In this document: piece by piece, positions 36,222 to 48,241 of the stretch
How the letters are laid out: each line of letters starts with the position of its first letter
Numbering within the stretch: position 1 is the first letter of the stretch
Source: Cladobotryum mycophilum
Taxonomy: Eukaryota > Ascomycota > Sordariomycetes > Hypocreales > Hypocreaceae
DNA: 64,000 nt
Assembly (NCBI GenBank): GCA_036429605.1
Contig: JAVFKD010000002.1
Coordinates: forward strand, 3,038,001 to 3,102,000
Direction: 5' to 3'
Notes under the pieces: generated by a model
Databases searched by the model: none
Seen by the model: the letters and a program-made list of their open reading frames with translations, nothing else
Told to the model about the DNA's origin: nothing
Made by a program: the position numbers and the translations under genes

Positions 36222-36623
36222 CTGGTACTCACAATCTGCAACTTCACGGTCTTGCCATCGAGCTCTATTGTTCGGATTTTCTGGGCAAAGGGTTAGCCAG
36301 CGTCCCAGTCATATCATGTGTGTCGCTTAGATCCTCAACGTACAAAGTCAACACCAATGGTGGAGATGTAAGACTCAGTGTAGGTGTCGTCGGCAAATCG
36401 CAGCAGCAAGCAAGACTTTCCAACACCGGAGTCACCGATGAGGAGGAGCTTGAAGAGGTAGTCGTATCTATCGGGGACATGGTCAGTTGGAAGAGAGGAG
36501 CGATATACATCAAAGGTGGACTCTGCAACAGCGGTTAGCACCCAGGCTTTTTATTTATTTATTGGGGGGGTTGTTCAGGAGATGTCGCAATCAATCGGGG
36601 GCCGCATACCACTCAGGGTTCAT
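35624..36623 (-). CDS. ypt1: Rab1-family GTPase Ypt1
   Basis: Five exons: 36623-36613 (only 11 nt), 36467-36344, 36280-36233, 36151-35924 and 35821-35624, giving 202 residues that start MNPEYDYLFK. All Rab motifs are present: P-loop GDSGVGKS (15-22), switch-I TIGVDF, DTAGQE (63-68), NKSD (121-124), ETSAK (149-153), and a C-terminal CC for double geranylgeranylation. Family knowledge: Ypt1/Rab1 drives ER-to-Golgi transport, Golgi function and autophagy initiation. Introns are 145, 63, 81 and 102 bp; the third contains a (GA)n tract. An open frame reading upstream from exon 2 (start near 36541) is intron sequence, not an N-terminal extension. It is divergent from the mitochondrial-type gene at 38056. 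Confidence 0.97.
36190..36218. repeat. (GA)n microsatellite inside ypt1 intron 3
   Basis: About fourteen GA units on the plus strand (CT on the transcript), entirely within intron 36152-36232. It adds a pyrimidine tract to the pre-mRNA. Confidence 0.95.
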
Positions 36624-38055
36624 GTTGACGGATTAGATCTGGTTTGGATGCGGAAGGAAGAAGAAAAAACGAGCAGCGAATACAGAAGAGAGGTGCGAGG
36701 AGCGCTTTCGTGGCGATAAGAGGGACGATTAGTTCTGGAGTAGATGGATGTTCGAGGTCCAAATGAACGTCAAAGGCTGGTGAGGTCTCAAGTACGTCAG
36801 GGAAGGATGACGGCGGCGTCTGGTGGTTGGATGGGATGGGCGGTGGAGGACAGCTGATCGGTCACGTGCGAGTAGTGACTTGTGACTGTTGTTTGTACCA
36901 AAGCTGTAATACAAGGGACAGTGTTGTTTGCTACTTTAGTATTACAGGTACTACGGAGTAGGTATGAGATGAGAAGGGCATAATTCAGTATTTGTATTCG
37001 TCTTGATAGGTAGTTATGATTCAAAAAATGACACGACTTTAAAACTACTTTTAGTCACCAGATCCTTGCGGATCGTTCATTGCAAAGTGATGTATTTTTT
37101 GTGCTTGTTTTTTTCTTTGTTGGTGTCTTGTCACCGAGTGAGTACGTAGTTTTTGGGGAACAGTTGACGCTCAGTTGAACCGGAGAGCAGCATGTGATGA
37201 TTACGGACTCCCAACAGTGGCAGCTGCTGAAATGGCTGGGGTGGCTTAGTGAGCCTGACCTGGCTTGACCTGACTTTACTTGACTTGAAAGAGGGTGGAA
37301 ATTATGCCCTGTTTGCCAATAAAGGAGCCAAGGCTGACAAAAATGACTGGATTCATTCATGTTAGGATTTACGAAACAGACCAGTTGGCCACGGAGGAGT
37401 GTAGTACAAGTAGCAGATAGATGAGTTGGTATGACCCTTGGTCTTATCGAATAGAGAGATAATACATAAATACCTCCATCAACCAAAAAAACCCCCAATC
37501 GACCCGCTATAACAGATCGGCCCCGCAGTGGCTCTACGAGGTCAGGTTATATGGGAAAGTTGGGCTAATAAGACCAGTCAAAGGATGCCTTAGGATGGGT
37601 ATATTCTGAATCAAGATATTACTGTGTAGATACCTCTGCGACATGAGTCCATCGTCTCTGTGTATTATTTTACTCTTTTGGTGCGCTCCTATCGCTTCTC
37701 TCCAACGTACCCAGATACGTCATCGTCTCTCTTACAGTAAACATCTTTATTCCCCCCCACATGGATTGATGCCACTACAGAAGCCTACCTCGCTGTAGAA
37801 CCGCTATCGTAGTAACTCGGAACCACCTAAAAAAAAAAAAGAGAGACCGGAGATTTGGAACAGCGGGCATGATGGAACCAGACAAGACCCGCATACTTAC
37901 CTATACTAGCCGAAGCTTTCTTCAACACCAGGCCCTCTGACGTCCCAATACCCGCAACATGAAATCCTAACTTTTGTCAACCCATTAATCTTATCACCCA
38001 CTATATAAGTTTCATGCTGCTCCTTTTAAGGAGCGTTTGACTCCCTCCCCCGCCA
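36624..38055. promoter_or_regulatory. Divergent intergenic region: ypt1 and the 38056 gene
   Basis: This 1.4 kb holds the promoters of two divergent genes. An exact TACGGAGTA motif lies at 36952-36960. No open frame is convincing. Confidence 0.45.
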
Positions 38056-39040
38056 ATGGCTGCGCCGCTGCGCACCACCTTGACAAGCCCTTCCGGCCGC
38101 TGCTGCTTGTCCTCCATCCGTCACCTCACCAGCTTCAGCCCTGCCAAGGCCAAAGCCCAGCCTATTACACACCCAATACCGGAGACGCAGCAGCCTATAT
38201 TACCTCCTCCTCCTCCTCCTCCTCGCAATGTACTCAATTCATCCTCGCCGACGAGGAGGTTATCGAAAACATACTTTGAAGCCTCAGATGTGCTATGGAT
38301 GGGCGGTCCTGGCGAACAACCCTCCGATCCGAATAAGGCGAAGCTCGGTAAAAGTATGGCCACTCTTTCCCAAGCTCCTCCTCCTCCTCTTGCGAAATAA
38401 CCAATCATACAAGTCGCAAGGCTAACAAGAAGCCCTCAGCGCTGAGAATACTACAAGAACGCCTCCCGACGCTTCTCCAATCCCCCTCCCGCAAGATATC
38501 CTCGCGCCCAACATCTCCCTCCAGCTCTTCCCCTCTACGCACCCTCACCTCCCCACCGTTTCCGGCCGAGTCGCCTACAACGCCGCCCTATGGACGTCCC
38601 CCATCGCCTGGAACCGCGTCCCCCTCATAGGCAACGTCAAACTCGAGATCCTCGCCGAACGCATGACGTCAGAGCCCTTGACTTTCCTCCCCCGTCGAGC
38701 CGGCGCAATCCCCGAACAGCTACTCGTCCGCTGGTGCGAGAAGCGCAAGTGCGCAGAGGAGCGGCAGACTCGCAGCGGCGGCGGCAGCATCTCCATTCCT
38801 CTACGACTGAACCGGGGCGTCGACCCGAACAAGGCGTTTACGGGGCTCTTCATATTTGACTTTGATAAGGAGGGCAGGGTATTGACTCATACGATTGAGC
38901 AGGTTCAAGAGGGTGGCGATTGGGAAAAGGGCATGGGCGCAAAGTTTGTGGGTTTGACGGATTGGCTACTGGGAGGCATGAGAGATCCCGGGGAGACTCC
39001 AATACCAATGTTTGAGAGGAAACGACGGCATGGTTTTTGA
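38056..39040 (+). CDS. Predicted mitochondrial protein of unknown role
   Basis: Two exons, 38056-38347 and 38430-39040, joined by an 82 bp intron (GTAAAAG donor, GCTAAC branch, AAG acceptor), encode 300 residues. The N terminus is basic, Ser/Thr-rich and lacks acidic residues (MAAPLRTTLTSPSGRCCLSS), as expected of a mitochondrial presequence. A Pro-rich linker with a poly-Pro run follows. The C-terminal domain (about 110-300) contains VSGRVAYNAALWTSPIAWNR, GLFIFDFDKEGRVLTHTIEQ and FVGLTDWLLGG. The IFDFDKEGRVLTHTIE segment recalls the yeast Mrx3/YBL095W-type mitochondrial protein; this is an inference from memory. The intron is also an open frame encoding Pro-rich sequence, so an unspliced model would wrongly end at 38400. 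Confidence 0.75.
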
Positions 39041-39676
39041 AAGGAAAAAAGAAAAGAAAAGAAAGTGTATAAAAGCAAAAAAGGGCATGGAGAAGTTGGC
39101 AGGACGACATCATGAGAAGAAAATTCCAAGGCGTTGTGGTTTGATTCGACACCCTACTTTTTCATTGTATTATAGGTCCGCGAGGACAAGGCATTGTATA
39201 ACAGAAAACGAATGAGATTCCCCACCAAATCAATATCTAAAACATTATGGTATTTACTGTTCTTTTAGTCATATGCCATGTTATCAAATCCGTCTGGCAT
39301 ATACCATTATCGTCATCTCATTTCAGTAACTCATCTTCAAGGATGCTAGGCATTTTAAGTATAGCCAGTTTTGGAAGATGGCTATATGCATAACGCCATA
39401 GCAACAATGTGGAGTAGGATATCTTGAGAATTGAAAAATCTATCTAGTTCCTCCCCTTAACTGATGCAACCACTTGGTAATGGACTTACCCCATGAAAGC
39501 AACCAGTTCGGCCCAGGGCATTTCACAATATTCTGCCCAACGAACCGCCTGTAGCCGCAGCGTTTTGTCTCGAATCCATCAAGCATTTCCTTCCTTCTAA
39601 CCCGCTTTGCCGCCCGGCCCTCTCTATCCTTTCATTATTTCAAGTTTCAAGTCCCCAACTCCTCCCTTCCTTTGAT
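39041..39676. other. Convergent intergenic region
   Basis: 3' UTR region between the 38056 gene (+) and lsm1 (-). AT-rich around 39160-39330. Nothing else seen. Confidence 0.5.
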
Positions 39677-40378
39677 TTAGAGGAACAACTCTCCCAGATT
39701 CTCCCCCTCAAATCCCATCTTGGCAAGTTTCTTCAAGCGGTGCTTCTCTTTCGCCTTGTCTGCCGCCTTCTTCTCCTCCACCATCTTCTTCACGATATCG
39801 AGCTCGGCCGGTTCATAGCCCGGCGGCGGGTCGTCGTCCTTATCTAGGTCAATCTCCCCTAGAAGTAGCACGTTTTCTCCTCTGACCAAGAACATGCCGT
39901 GTGTAATATCCGCGTAGTATCCAAACGGGTAGCCGTCGCTGTCCGGCTTGGGGGCGAATATTCGTTCCGTCGTCGATTGTAGGACAATATTAGCTGCCAC
40001 AAAAAAAGAGAAAACATTAGGCTCCCCATTCCTCCAAGAAAAAATTGGTTCCCCTCCCCTGAAAAAAATCATGGGACTTATAACGCACCGAATTGATCCC
40101 AGCTTCTTAATACCCCGATTAGTTTTCTGCCGTCGCGCAGAACAACCATGAGTTTCTCTTGACAAGTGTTTCCCGTCAGCACACCAAGACCTCCAGTATT
40201 ATCTTTTTTGTTAGTTTTTTTATCCAATGAGCGCCATACTATCGGTAAGATCTAAGAGCTGTGCAGCTGTCGTAAACATCTGCGGCGGCAGTTGAGGAAT
40301 CGGCTGCGGTAGGCCAGCCTGGGAAGCGGCCGGTCCTCCAGGCGGAGGAGCATCGGAAATGCTTAGATTCTCCATCAT
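39677..40378 (-). CDS. lsm1: LSm1, subunit of the Lsm1-7 mRNA-decay complex
   Basis: Three exons, 40378-40240, 40157-40089 and 39993-39677 (introns 82 and 95 bp), give 174 residues. After a Pro/Gln-rich N terminus, the Sm fold spans about 38-112. Sm1 is LLDLTDKKLMVVLRDGRKLI then GVLRSWDQFANIVLQ; Sm2 is HGMFLVRGENVLLLGEIDLD. The Lys/Glu-rich C-terminal helix (MVEEKKAADKAKEKHRLKKL) is the extension that distinguishes Lsm1 from other Sm proteins. Family knowledge: the cytoplasmic Lsm1-7 ring binds oligoadenylated mRNA 3' ends with Pat1 and activates decapping. The start has two consecutive ATGs (40378 and 40375); either is possible. Length agrees with yeast Lsm1. Confidence 0.95.
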
Positions 40379-41635
40379 AACATTGGAGGGTGTTTGTTCG
40401 TTCTTCAAAAGGTGCGCGCAGTTTCGTTCAGTCCATGTAGATGGTTGGCGTTCTTTGTGGTTTTCACTTCGCTCTGCTTATATGCATAGTCGAGGATGGA
40501 AGATATATTGAGGCAACAGGTATGCATTATGCGACCCGCTCAACATAGTAGCGGCCCTCTTTCCTTCCAAGTGTAGTCGCTCATGCAGAATGGCTTATCG
40601 ATAAAAAATACACATCACGTGATAGAACCGTCTTCATGGGCTACGTCAGAGACGAGTGCGGCGAGAGTGCGTGAGACGGACACGATCATCCTTTACGATC
40701 TTTTGTTGAGGAACTCCATGGCGGGGCAACCAGATGTTCAATTGAGGGGTAAATTCAAGCTACACGACGTTCCCACTGAAGCCGCAATGAGTTTAAGCTT
40801 AGATCAAGATTTCTGCTTTAGATCTCGTTGAAAAACTGGCAAAAAGGTGCTGCTTGGGCTCCGACTTCGCTGCGATTTGTTTCATGCTGGCCGTCATCAG
40901 TGAGACTGATGATCATTCCAAGTTCGGTCCGGTCTTGAAAACAATAATTCAGGCAATCCAACCATAGACTACGAGGCCAAACAGCTGCCTAGATGACACT
41001 GTAGCGTGACTAAAGCCATCGATTCATCGCCGTCATCTAGAACGTGTCCGGAATAGATTTCTCCGGACAAGTCATGGCTCGCACGCGACACCACGCATTC
41101 TTCAGAGTCTATCAATTAGTTTCTTACAGAGTACTCTACTATGAACCAAGAGCAGTGCAACGAATTCACGCCGCATCTCCTGACTACGATCAAGTCATAA
41201 AAGAAATCTTTCTTGTTTGGTTCTGTAAATCGTCTTAGAGCGCCGAGCTTTGTGTGTCTTGTTATGCACCATGTGTTTCCCACCCGTCTTTTTGTGGTTT
41301 CGTAGCAAATCTATTGTGTCCCCTTGTCGACAACGCCTAAATGGATGAAGATTCATCTTGCTCCTGGATAGTTAGTTGTTCTCGTGTTAAAAAATGAAGC
41401 AGATCCAGTCATAACTAGATCAACCGATTCCATTAGAATCAACCGTGGTCTTTTCGTCGCAGTTTTCCTGCTCTTTTCATTACGTCCCCCTCGCGCATGA
41501 TGACTCCGAGAGAGAAATGGTTCAGATCCCCCCAGTTTCGGGTGCTGTTAGTAAATAATAAGGTGATTGAAGGGAAGAGTATAAGCATGGGGGAAAAAAT
41601 GAATCTCGGATACATAGCAAACCCAGAAGGTCTTG
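40379..41635. other. Intergenic region between tandem minus-strand genes
   Basis: Promoter of lsm1 and 3' UTR of the Nudix gene. Short frames at 40583 and 41044 (plus) have no motif. Confidence 0.5.
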
Positions 41636-42324
41636 CTATGTCCGGTTCATGAAAGAGCGATTTAAGGCTTCTTGCAGTTCCGGTCTTGTGTCCAAAACCT
41701 CCATTGCCTGAGTGTAAGTAAACCATCCACGTTCTCTCTTATCACGCTCTGGCCAGTCCTCCATCTCGTTTAAGACTGTGCCTTGGAAGAAATAATATCG
41801 GGAGCGATCTTTGGACGTCTTGGGCGGCCTCTTTTCTTCAAAATTCCCCAGGTCGTGGTCAATCTGAATCACGATGCCAGCTTCCTCCCAAGCCTCACGC
41901 ACGGCAGATTCCTGACATGTTTCATCCGATTCCCATCCACCCTTGGGTAAGACCCAGCCCTTTCGCCGAGTCGACTGGATCAGGAGCACGTAATTTTGAT
42001 CCTGGCTAAGCGGTACGACGCCGGCAACGAGCCGTTCTCCCTTGGCATTATATCCTGCATCAAGGAGAAGGGTCAGTGGGAATCCAGAGCTTTAGCGTCG
42101 GCGGAGCGAGCGAAAGCAGATGGAGGGGATCTTTTTCCTCCTCTTTCTCCTTCTTCTTCTTCTTCTTCTTCTTCTCTGCTGGCGCAGAAAATGTACAAGG
42201 GAGGGGAAAGCACGGGAAGATGGGATGCTTATTATTTTCTAGCAGACTTACGTTGTTTACTTCGGCCGACCCGGGATTGCATGGGCCGGCTATCGTTAGA
42301 TCCTTCGCCGCTTGAACCAGACAT
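41636..42324 (-). CDS. Nudix hydrolase, diphosphoinositol polyphosphate phosphohydrolase type
   Basis: Two exons, 42324-42252 and 42054-41636, separated by a 197 bp intron that is longer than the others here and contains a (CTT)n tract. The product is 163 residues. The Nudix box GX5EX7REXXEEXG is perfect at about 63-85 (GGWESDETCQESAVREAWEE then AGI). It is preceded by GVVPLSQDQNYVLLIQSTRR and WVLPKGG, the signature of the Ddp1/Aps1/DIPP group. That group hydrolyses diphosphoinositol polyphosphates, diadenosine polyphosphates and polyphosphate. The first exon encodes a Ser-rich leader of 24 residues starting MSGSSGEGSN. The call to the group is by motif context; exact substrate is not shown by sequence. 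Confidence 0.9.
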
Positions 42325-45300
42325 GTTGACTGTATTTATCGTCGCAATGCGAACAGATGGAAGCTTTGATCGGGCTTAGGAAGGGGATTTTTATCGACTG
42401 AGCGGTTGCCGATCTCTGCGGCGTAGGGAGCGCACTCTGCGGAAAACGGAGATTTCCGGTTGTTCGCGGGATTGGCTTGGGCGAGAGAGAGAAAAAAGAT
42501 TAGGATCACAGAACAAGCATCATCACCAAATCGTAAGCCGATAAGTTTTTTTTTTTGTTTGTGTTGAAGCTTTGGGATCCTTGGGATGCAGCTTTTGAAG
42601 GTCGTCTCAGATGGCAAGGATCAGACCGACCGGGGGGTGAGAGGACCCTAGGCAGCGCCGCGTGGTGGTGATATAGTTTTTTTTGGCGTTGGCTCGGGGA
42701 ACAGCGAAAGAAACTTGTACAAGTAGTTCCGACCCTCGTGGCTACGGACGGAACTAGTCGCGCGCGGAGTGGTGCGGTGTGAGAAGTAATACTTGTAGCA
42801 AGCAAATGGGTGGAACCAGAAGAGTCCAGGGCTTGCCAAGTTGGTTCAGACCGTGGACATGGGGGCAAACTTTTCTGTCGCGCGCAGCTCAACAAACGGG
42901 GTGAGCCAATGTTATGTAGTTGAGTTAAGGTGAGCCTCCGAAATACGCTCAGTCTTCAGCCTTGCTTGACGCTTGATGTGCTGTCAGCAGCAACGTTGAG
43001 ACTTTTTTTTTGTCGTTCGTCCCTCGTGGTGGCGGTGGTATCAGGGGTAACAGATGGCGCACAGGTCAAGCGACTTCTGCTGGCTCAGTCGTAAAGTTTT
43101 TTCTTCTGCATATGCGGTCTGGCGTTTTGGGGGAGGAAGACACAAAAATAGAGTAAAAAACGAGGCTGGCTTATTTGTGGTCGGGGTTAAAGAAGGAATG
43201 ATGACCAAGTAAAGAAAACGTCTCGCCGGGACAGAGCCGAAAGATGATGGTGACGATGACGACGACAACGACGGGGATATCAGGGGAATGAGGATCAGGG
43301 TAAAGGTGAAGAAGGCAAGGATGATGACGATTATGAGTTTGAATATGGCAGAAGCAGGTAGCTCTGCTGGCTTGATGGCCGTTGCCTGTCTCGTGCCATA
43401 ACAACAGAATGGGAGGGACTATGGAAAAGGAGGATCCTCGTTGGCTTTATACTCAACTAACCAAGTCGTACTATGCTGTTAGTGTGTTGCGTGGATGGAT
43501 CTGAGCAAGGCTTGCCTGCCCAGTCATGTTGTGCGTCAGGACCAGTGCCGCCTAGACGGACGACGATGAGCAAGAGAAGCGAATCGAGCAAGTAAGGCGA
43601 CGGCAGGATAACGCGAGCGACGGTGAGGCAGACGGCATAAAAGCCAAAAGCAAGGTAAGGCAAGGCAAAAAAAGGTATTAGAAACTACCTAGTAAGGTGG
43701 TTGCCATTTGTTGAGTATCCATCCACATGTAACCTTGTATTCATGGCACGGGCACAATGTACTAAAGGGAGAAGAAGAAGAAGAAGAAGAAGAAGAAGAC
43801 GAAGCACTTGCAGTTCACTATTTAGGTGTGTTCATTCCATATTACTTACTAGCTTGTGGGAGTGATGGGAGACATGATGGTGATGGTGATGGCGATGATG
43901 ATGATGGGATGGTGGATGGTGGATGGTGGATGTTAAGCTTCATGACAACCATCCAACCTAAAAAAGGCAATCTACACTCCCGCGTGTTTGGGGGGAGAGG
44001 CCTACAGCGAAATGCACACGCACTTTCTCACCAGGGGAAGTACATCTCATCTCTCCATATGGTGTGGTGGTACATCATACGGCCGGAGTAATTAAGGCAA
44101 TTAATCAGGCCCAGGTCAACAATATTTCAAGGGGGAAAAGGATTGGAGAGAGGGAGAGGGAGAGGGGAACGGAGGTTGACAAGAGCAAAGCTCCACGACG
44201 GGATAGGCCAAGAAGAAAAAATTTCTAAAATAAAGATAAAATAGATTCATCGAGTCTCCTGCACTGTCATGCAGGCAAGCTGCATTGGGGGTCCCTGGTC
44301 TGCCTCCCCCAAATGCGATAGCATGAGGTGTGATGGACGTGAATGTGGATGCAGATGTGGATGTCGAGGTCAAGCTCCCAAGTATTTGGTACCGCACTTT
44401 TATATGCATTCACGCATAAAAAACCAAGTGCCAAGCACATGAAGGCCGACAAAAAATGTCAAACTGCAGTAAGAACTTAAGCCGCATCCATCTTGACATC
44501 TTCTCATGACAAATGGTAGCGGCTAAGCTTCTCCGAGGTAACTCATAATACCTTGCACATCTTACACGAAATACAACCAACTCATGGGGCGGCTCATGAG
44601 ATCCTGGATGGGAGTGACAGATCCGACAAGCTTCTTGGAGAAACGCCACGTTCCTTGGCCCCGCGGTGAGCTTGGCGTCACCTGGTCGTACTTGTACGTG
44701 TAAAACGAAAAAAAGGTCTTTCTCATTTAAGCTGTCACTGATTCGTATATAAGGGGGTTGAATTTCTGGTCTGGCGCGGCATTCTCTTTTGGTTGGCAAG
44801 TTCTTGTTTCTGAGGTATGACAATACTGTACGTCATACCAGAGATACCTCAGGTAACAAACGAATAGCAACGTTGACGACAACACATGTTGATCAAATTT
44901 TTTTGGGACGGGCAACCACACTATCTCTCTTGACGTGCCTTAGCACATACAGTAGTACCCTCAGTTGATGCTGCATGCAATCCGGCATCTCGGAGACAAG
45001 GCCCCCTAATTTGCACAAAGGAGAAGAGAAAAAAGACTCATCCGGCATTAACACTTACTTATCCTGATCTGTAATGATACGGGCCACCAGGTCCTGCATA
45101 AAGAATCCATCCATAACAGCACCTGTCAAAAGGCCCTAGAGTGTCAAGGCCCCCTCCCACTGCTATCCATGGATGGCATGGGCCCCCCTTAGCCCTAGAA
45201 ATGGAGCCTACAGCGCTGGACATGAGCCAAATAGAGGGGAGAAGGGCCTAAAGCCCACTGAACAACACAACCCCGACCCAAGCGTAGCCCCTCAATCGAA

Positions 45301-46540
45301 CTGGAACTCGTTGACCCCTCATCCGCCACCACCTAAACCCCCGCCCGCCATCACCATTTGCAGTTGACCTCATCAATAAATGTAGCAAGCACAAGTACCA
45401 ACTACTCAGCTACCTCTCATCTCTCATCTCCGCCTCTTGTTCCTGCCGATATCTTTTTCTCCCCCTATCATTACTCTTGTGCTTTTTGTGATTTTGTTTT
45501 CAGTTGAACCCCCTTTTCTCCATCTTTATTTCATCCAACCAAGCCGCCGTATACTTACTTGCCCATAAGTTACGGCTGAGCTACCACTACATACATACAG
45601 AAACAGTATCCTAAAGCCTTGTACCTCTATCAACAGGTATAGCATCTTTTATGTTGGCATGGAAACAACTGCATCGGGCTGCGTGAGGTGACAATTGCAA
45701 CAAGGTACGGCAACAGTCTTCTTAATCCTGCACCATTTGCACACGAAACGAACAGAGCACTCAGTGAGAGGAACCACAAGAGACAACGGTTTGACTTCCT
45801 ATATACCTTGTCTTTATTTCTTTTTTTCCCACACCCAAGCCAACTTACCACATCAGGAAACTGAACACAAATCTGTTTGTGGGTTCGCATGTGCATACAT
45901 ACACCAATCTGTCTACTAGGTAATAAAACAGACTTGCTAACGTTCGACCGCGGTCTAGGAGTCGATAATGGAGCCGGAGGAAATGCGGAGCCTTGAAACC
46001 GAGGAAGCCACCGCTTCTGATGAGTACGAACTTCTCTCTCCAATCGGTGAGTGAAGGGCTTTTCTGTTCCATTCCCCTCCACACGTGCCCATATCAACAC
46101 TTGTCGTTGGCTCAGGACATATTCCACTTGTTGAATTAGCAAAAGCCTCGCCCCCTCCCACACACAAATCCTTGTCCTCAATGTTTTCGTCACCTCATCC
46201 ATGCGCTCTCAAAGGCCCCCGCCGTGAGCTGTCTGGGATATTTGAATTCTGTAACACACTTACACACATGCTTTCCTGTTGATCCCTCACCACAAGTGTA
46301 TCATCTGCTGGCCACAGTTGGTCTACCTACTTGGTGTAACTCGGCTGCGACATATCCACCATCTTTGTCCACTGTCCTCGTTGTTTCTTCTTGATTTTTA
46401 TACACTGTCCCTCATCCGATGCATCGGGTTCCGCTCTAGAAGTGCACTCGCGCAAGTCTCTAGTAGCACACAATTTCAGCGTTTGATGACAGAATGGGTC
46501 AACGATTTCTGTTGATGAGACTGAAATTCACAACACGTCC
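42325..46540. other. 4.2 kb gene-free region between divergent genes
   Basis: No gene supported. It contains a (GAA)n array at 43769-43799 and GATG/GGATGGT repeats around 43870-43935. Open frames up to 190 codons (45630-46202, minus) have no motif or introns. Regulatory sequence for the Nudix gene (left) and ate1 (right) must lie here. Confidence 0.45.
43769..43799. repeat. (GAA)n microsatellite
   Basis: About ten GAA units in non-coding sequence. Confidence 0.95.
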
Positions 46541-48241
46541 ATGGATCCTTTGCTAGCCATACCAAGGGTCGGGCCGTCCATCGACAGCGCTTTGCCGCTA
46601 CGGACTGTGTCTGATTATTGTTAAACCTGTTTCTCTTCTTGCAACTCAACTAACAAGTAATTCAGGGTATTCTAATTCATCAAAATGCGGTTATTGCGGT
46701 ACACGCGGCCAGAGTCAGTTGTGCCTGTTTGCCTTCTTGTGCTTAGATAGGGTGAAGATTGCTTTGTGACATGTCCTCTCGAGCTCAAACTCCTGGATCG
46801 ACTATCCGAAAACCTCTTCAGTCCCTGAAAACCCTTTGACATAATCTTATTTCATAGTCAGCACCGAGACTATGAGAGCAACATGTAGAAGACTAACCAA
46901 TCTCATGAGTCTTTAGGTTTCTCCTACTACACAAATGCTACCTCCATGACTACGCAGTTCTATCAGACACTCTTAGATCGGTCTTGGAGGCGTTCAGGAA
47001 AGCTTTTGTATCGTCCGAATCAGCGAAAATCGTGCTGTCCCCATTACACTATCCGTCTAGATTCAACCCAATTCCGGCCGTCGAGAGACCAACGGCAGGC
47101 TGTCAATCGCTTCAACAAACACATCACCGGCGATTCATATCTCAAACAAGCCGCGCGGCTCTATCCCAGATCGCGTGAAGAGACGAAGAAACGTGATAAT
47201 GAATTCAACTTGACGGAACGAATTCACGAGGCTGAATATGACAAATTAAAGACGCCGCCCGAACCTGCTCATAAGCTTATCGTTACCCTCGAGGAAGACA
47301 ATTTTACAGAAGAAAAGTACCTTGTCTACAATAACTACCAGCAAGTCGTTCACGGAGATGGGCCAGAAGACAGGACCAGACGGTCCTTTGAGCGTTTTCT
47401 GTGCAGCTCACCTCTAAAGCGTGAGGTAATGCTTAGTCCAGACGGGCGACAGCGCCGCTTAGGATCTTATCATCAATGCTATCGCCTTGACGGCCAGTTG
47501 GTTGCTATAGGTGTACTTGACCTATTACCAGAATGCGTGAGCTCTGTCTACTTTCTCTATCACGAAAGCATTCACAAATTTGCTCCAGGAAAACTCGGTG
47601 CTCTTCACGAAATCTCACTGGCTATGGAAGATGGTTACCGCTGGTGGTACCCTGGATTTTATATTCACAGCTGTCCCAAGATGAGATACAAGATTGACTA
47701 CATGCCGCAATATATCCTCGACCCGGACAACTTGAGCTGGTATCCGGTGGATCAGAGCATTTTAAGTGTTCTTGACCGGAGACCATATGTCAGTCTTGGG
47801 ACAGCACTATCAGAAAGTGCCCCAAGCAAACCTCAACAAGATACGATGGACTACGCATTAACACCCGCCGCTGATGCAAATACAACAAATCTACTTGGAG
47901 ACAGTGAAAACGACAGGGATATGGATACCGATGGGTCTGTTGATGAGGATGAGGATGAGAATCAAGATGAGAATGAGAATGGCCATGGCTCTCTCTTCTA
48001 TTCCCGCATGCCTGGCATCCCATCCCTATACGAGATGGAGAAGGTGAACATGGATCGTATTAGCTTAAAGATCTTTGCCAGTGGTCCACTTTTTGAGACG
48101 AGCGACTTGGTAAATTGGAAAACCTCCAGAGTCAGCGATCTTTCAGGCATAAAGCATAGTGTTGCGGAGTTGGTGGCAGCCTTGGGGCCGGACTTGAAGG
48201 AATTGATATGCTTGGACCTGGTGCGCCATCGACGCGCCTAA
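46541..48241 (+). CDS. ate1: Arginyl-tRNA--protein transferase Ate1 (first exon uncertain)
   Basis: The main exon 46917-48241 is preceded by a 48 nt exon, 46666-46713 (introns before it and at 46714-46916, with a GACTAAC branch). The short exon encodes YSNSSKCGYCG, the Cys motif of the ATE N-terminal domain. The main exon gives FSYYTNATSMTTQFYQTLLD, RSGKLLYRPNQRKSCCPHYT (second Cys pair), then the C-terminal GNAT-like domain with CVSSVYFLYHESIHKFAPGK, WWYPGFYIHSCPKMRYKIDY and PQYILDP. The tail is acidic with Asp/Glu repeats. Ate1 moves Arg from tRNA to proteins with N-terminal Asp/Glu (and oxidised Cys), feeding the N-degron pathway. The initiating exon is not certain. ATG 46541 (MDPLLAIPR) joins in frame only if a base is missing from the GGG at 46566-46568, or with another splice. 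Confidence 0.9.

Noticed and set aside
36265..36541. Alternative N terminus of ypt1 beginning near 36541
   Set aside because: It is intron 1 read through into exon 2; the conserved MNPEYDYLFK start comes from the 11-nt exon at 36613-36623.
38348..38400. Continuation of the 38056 frame through the intron to a stop at 38400
   Set aside because: A GTAAAA donor, CTAAC branch and AAG acceptor give a frame-preserving join to a long downstream coding exon.
45630..46202. 190-codon minus-strand open frame
   Set aside because: No domain, no good start context and sequence texture like the surrounding non-coding DNA.
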